Source: Sciurus carolinensis (Eukaryota; Chordata; Mammalia; Rodentia; Sciuridae). Taken from it: a stretch of DNA of 64,000 nucleotides. Shown piece after piece: positions 62,357 to 64,000 of this stretch; position 1 is the first letter of the stretch; each line of letters starts with the position of its first letter. The position numbers and the translations under genes are program-made. The DNA lies in the NCBI RefSeq assembly GCF_902686445.1, contig NC_062223.1, forward strand, positions 62,245,498 through 62,309,497, in the 5' to 3' direction. Under the pieces are notes generated by a model. The model did no database searches, was not told the DNA's origin, and saw only the letters and a list, made by a program, of their open reading frames with translations.

Positions 62357-64000
62357 AAAAAAACTGACAAAACAAAAAGTTGGTTCTTTGAAAAAATAAA
62401 TAAAATTGATAAACCTCTAGCCACATTCACAGAGGAGCGAGAAAACTCAAATTACTAAAATTCATGATTAAAAAGGAAATGTTACAAAGGACATAATTGA
62501 AATACAGAAGATAATTATAAAGTATTTTGAAAACTTACACTGCAACAAAACAGAAAATCTCAAAGACATCAACAAATTTCTAGAGACATATGATCCACCC
62601 AAACTGAATCAGGAGGACATACACAATTTAAACAGACCAATTTCAAACAATGAAATAGAAGATGCCATCAAAAAAGCCTACCAACCAAAAAAAAAAAAGC
62701 CCAGGACCAGACGGATTCTCAGCCAAGTTCTACAAGACCTTCAAAGAAGAACTAATACCACTACTCCTCAAAATATTTCATGAAATAGAAAAGAGGGAAC
62801 CGTTCCAAACTCATTCTATGAAGCTAGTATCACACTGACACCAAAACCAGACAAAGACACATAAAGGAAAGAAAATTACAGACCAATATCCCTGATGAAC
62901 ATTGATGCAAAAATTCTTAGTAAAATTCTTGCATATGAAACGTATTAAAAAGATAGCATACCATCATCAAGTGGGGTTCATCCGAGGGATGCAAGGTTGG
63001 TTCATCATATGGAAATCAATAAACATAATTCATCACATCAACAGACTTAAAGATAAGAATCATGTGATCATCTCAATTGATGCAGAAAAGGCATTTGACA
63101 AAATATAGCACTCCTTCAGGTTCAAAACACTAGAAAAACTAGGGATAGTAGGAACATACCCAAACATTGTAAAAGCTATCTATGCTAAGCCCAAGGCCAT
63201 CATCATTCTACATGGAGAAAAATTGAAAGCATTACCTCTAAAAACTGGAACAAGGTAGGGATGCCCTCCCTCTCTCACCACTTCTATTTAACACAGTCCT
63301 TGAAACTCTAACCACAGCAATTAGACAAATGAAAGAAATTAAAGGGATACAAATAGGAAAAGAACTCAAACTATCACTATTTGCGGATGACATGATCTAT
63401 GTTTAGGAGATCTAAAAAATTTCACCAGAAAACTTCTAGAACCCAAATGAATTCAGCAAAGTAGCAGGATATAAAATCAACACCCACAAATCTAATGCAT
63501 TTCTATACATCAGTGATGAATCCTCTGAAAGAAAAATTGGGAAACTACTCCATTCACAATAGCAAAAAAACAACAACAACAACAACAAAAAAAAAAACTT
63601 GGAAATCAATCTAACAAAAGAGGTGAAAGACTTCTACAATGAAAACTACAGGACACTAAAGAAAGAAATTAAAGAAAACCTTAGAAGATGGAAAGATCTC
63701 CCATGTTCTTGGATAGGCAGAATTAATACTGTCAAAACGACCCTACTACCAAAAGCGTTATACAATTCCAATTAAAATCCCAATGTCTTTCCTCACAGAA
63801 ATAGAGAAAGCAATTATGAAATTCATTTGGAAAAATAAGAGACACAGAATAGTCAAAGCAATACTTAGCAAGAAGAGTGAAGCAAGAGGCATCACAATAC
63901 CAGGTCTTAAACTATACTATAGAGCATTAGTAATAAAAACAGCATGGTATTGACACCAAAATAGACAGGTAGACCAATTAATAGTACAGAAGAAAAACCC

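Larger units (their letters stand above)
59075..64000 (+). mobile_element. Long L1 (copy C), older lineage, truncated by window end
   Basis: A leader of about 980 bp homologous in its 3' part to the leader-only insertion at 9288-10516, but unlike copy A's 5'UTR. ORF1 starts at 60054 and ORF2 about 61100; the RT is still running at 64000. It has more stops and frameshifts than copies A and B, hence older. An ID element is inserted at 62228. Antisense to PDE3B. Confidence 0.88.
61100..64000 (+). pseudogene. L1 ORF2 of copy C, broken and incomplete
   Basis: The endonuclease start is visible as CTCTGAATGTTAATGGCCTA (LNVNGL) and the DDFNTSLSPMDRS segment near 61530. RT words: [18 protein letters not shown] in shifted frame at 62690, DAEKAFDK at about 63080, and TTTGCGGATGACATGAT (FADDM) at about 63382. 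It carries a 55-bp duplication (61576-61684), an ID insertion (62228-62356), a (CAA)n expansion near 63570 and many stops. The 3' end lies outside the window. Confidence 0.87.

Overview
This is a window of mammalian nuclear DNA: AT-rich, intron-dominated and dense in interspersed repeats. The repeats point to a rodent, most likely a squirrel-family (Sciuridae) genome such as ground squirrel, marmot or tree squirrel. There are many dimeric SINEs with a 7SL-derived B1 left half joined to a tRNA/ID-like right half (B1-dID type), free ID elements, and young L1s of one distinctive family. The species call is an inference from repeat types remembered, not from a search.

Only one host gene is visible. 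Five coding exons on the minus strand (17030-17080, 13981-14229, 11759-11898, 5039-5145, 603-804) join in frame, with canonical GT/AG junctions and matching phases. They encode the N-terminal regulatory segment of the cGMP-inhibited cAMP phosphodiesterase PDE3B, from [12 protein letters not shown] through RRSSGTSG to NSDSNLCN. They total 749 nt with no stop. By order they should be exons 2-6. Exon 1 (N-terminus and membrane segments) lies beyond 64000, and the catalytic exons lie before position 1. Everything from 17081 to 64000 is therefore interpreted as part of intron 1.

Region by region: 1-17080 holds the exons and their introns, with SINEs, old LTR, DNA-transposon, L2 and L1 relics, plus an unusual 1.2-kb L1 leader-only insertion (9288-10516). 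17510-18665 is a 5'-truncated young L1. 20975-24860 is an old decayed L1 relic. 28150-31510 carries MIR, L2 and SINEs. 37210-37580 is a probable solo LTR. 38051-43872 is a full-length but frameshifted L1, with promoter monomers and a telomere-like 3'UTR, followed head-to-tail by a second truncated L1 (43873-46225). 49274-49615 is a short minus-strand L1 with clear target-site duplications. 52-59 kb holds SINEs, an ERVL-type LTR, a Tigger-like DNA transposon, and a MaLR LTR abutting a younger LTR. 59075-64000 is another long L1 carrying a nested ID SINE and running off the window.

I found no novel multi-gene system. The most unusual signals are in the L1s: TTAGGG-like tracts in the 3'UTR, about 168-bp and about 35-bp tandem monomers in two different 5'UTR types, a 13-bp TSD around an L1 leader fragment that lacks almost all coding sequence, and a strong bias of L1s to the strand antisense to PDE3B.
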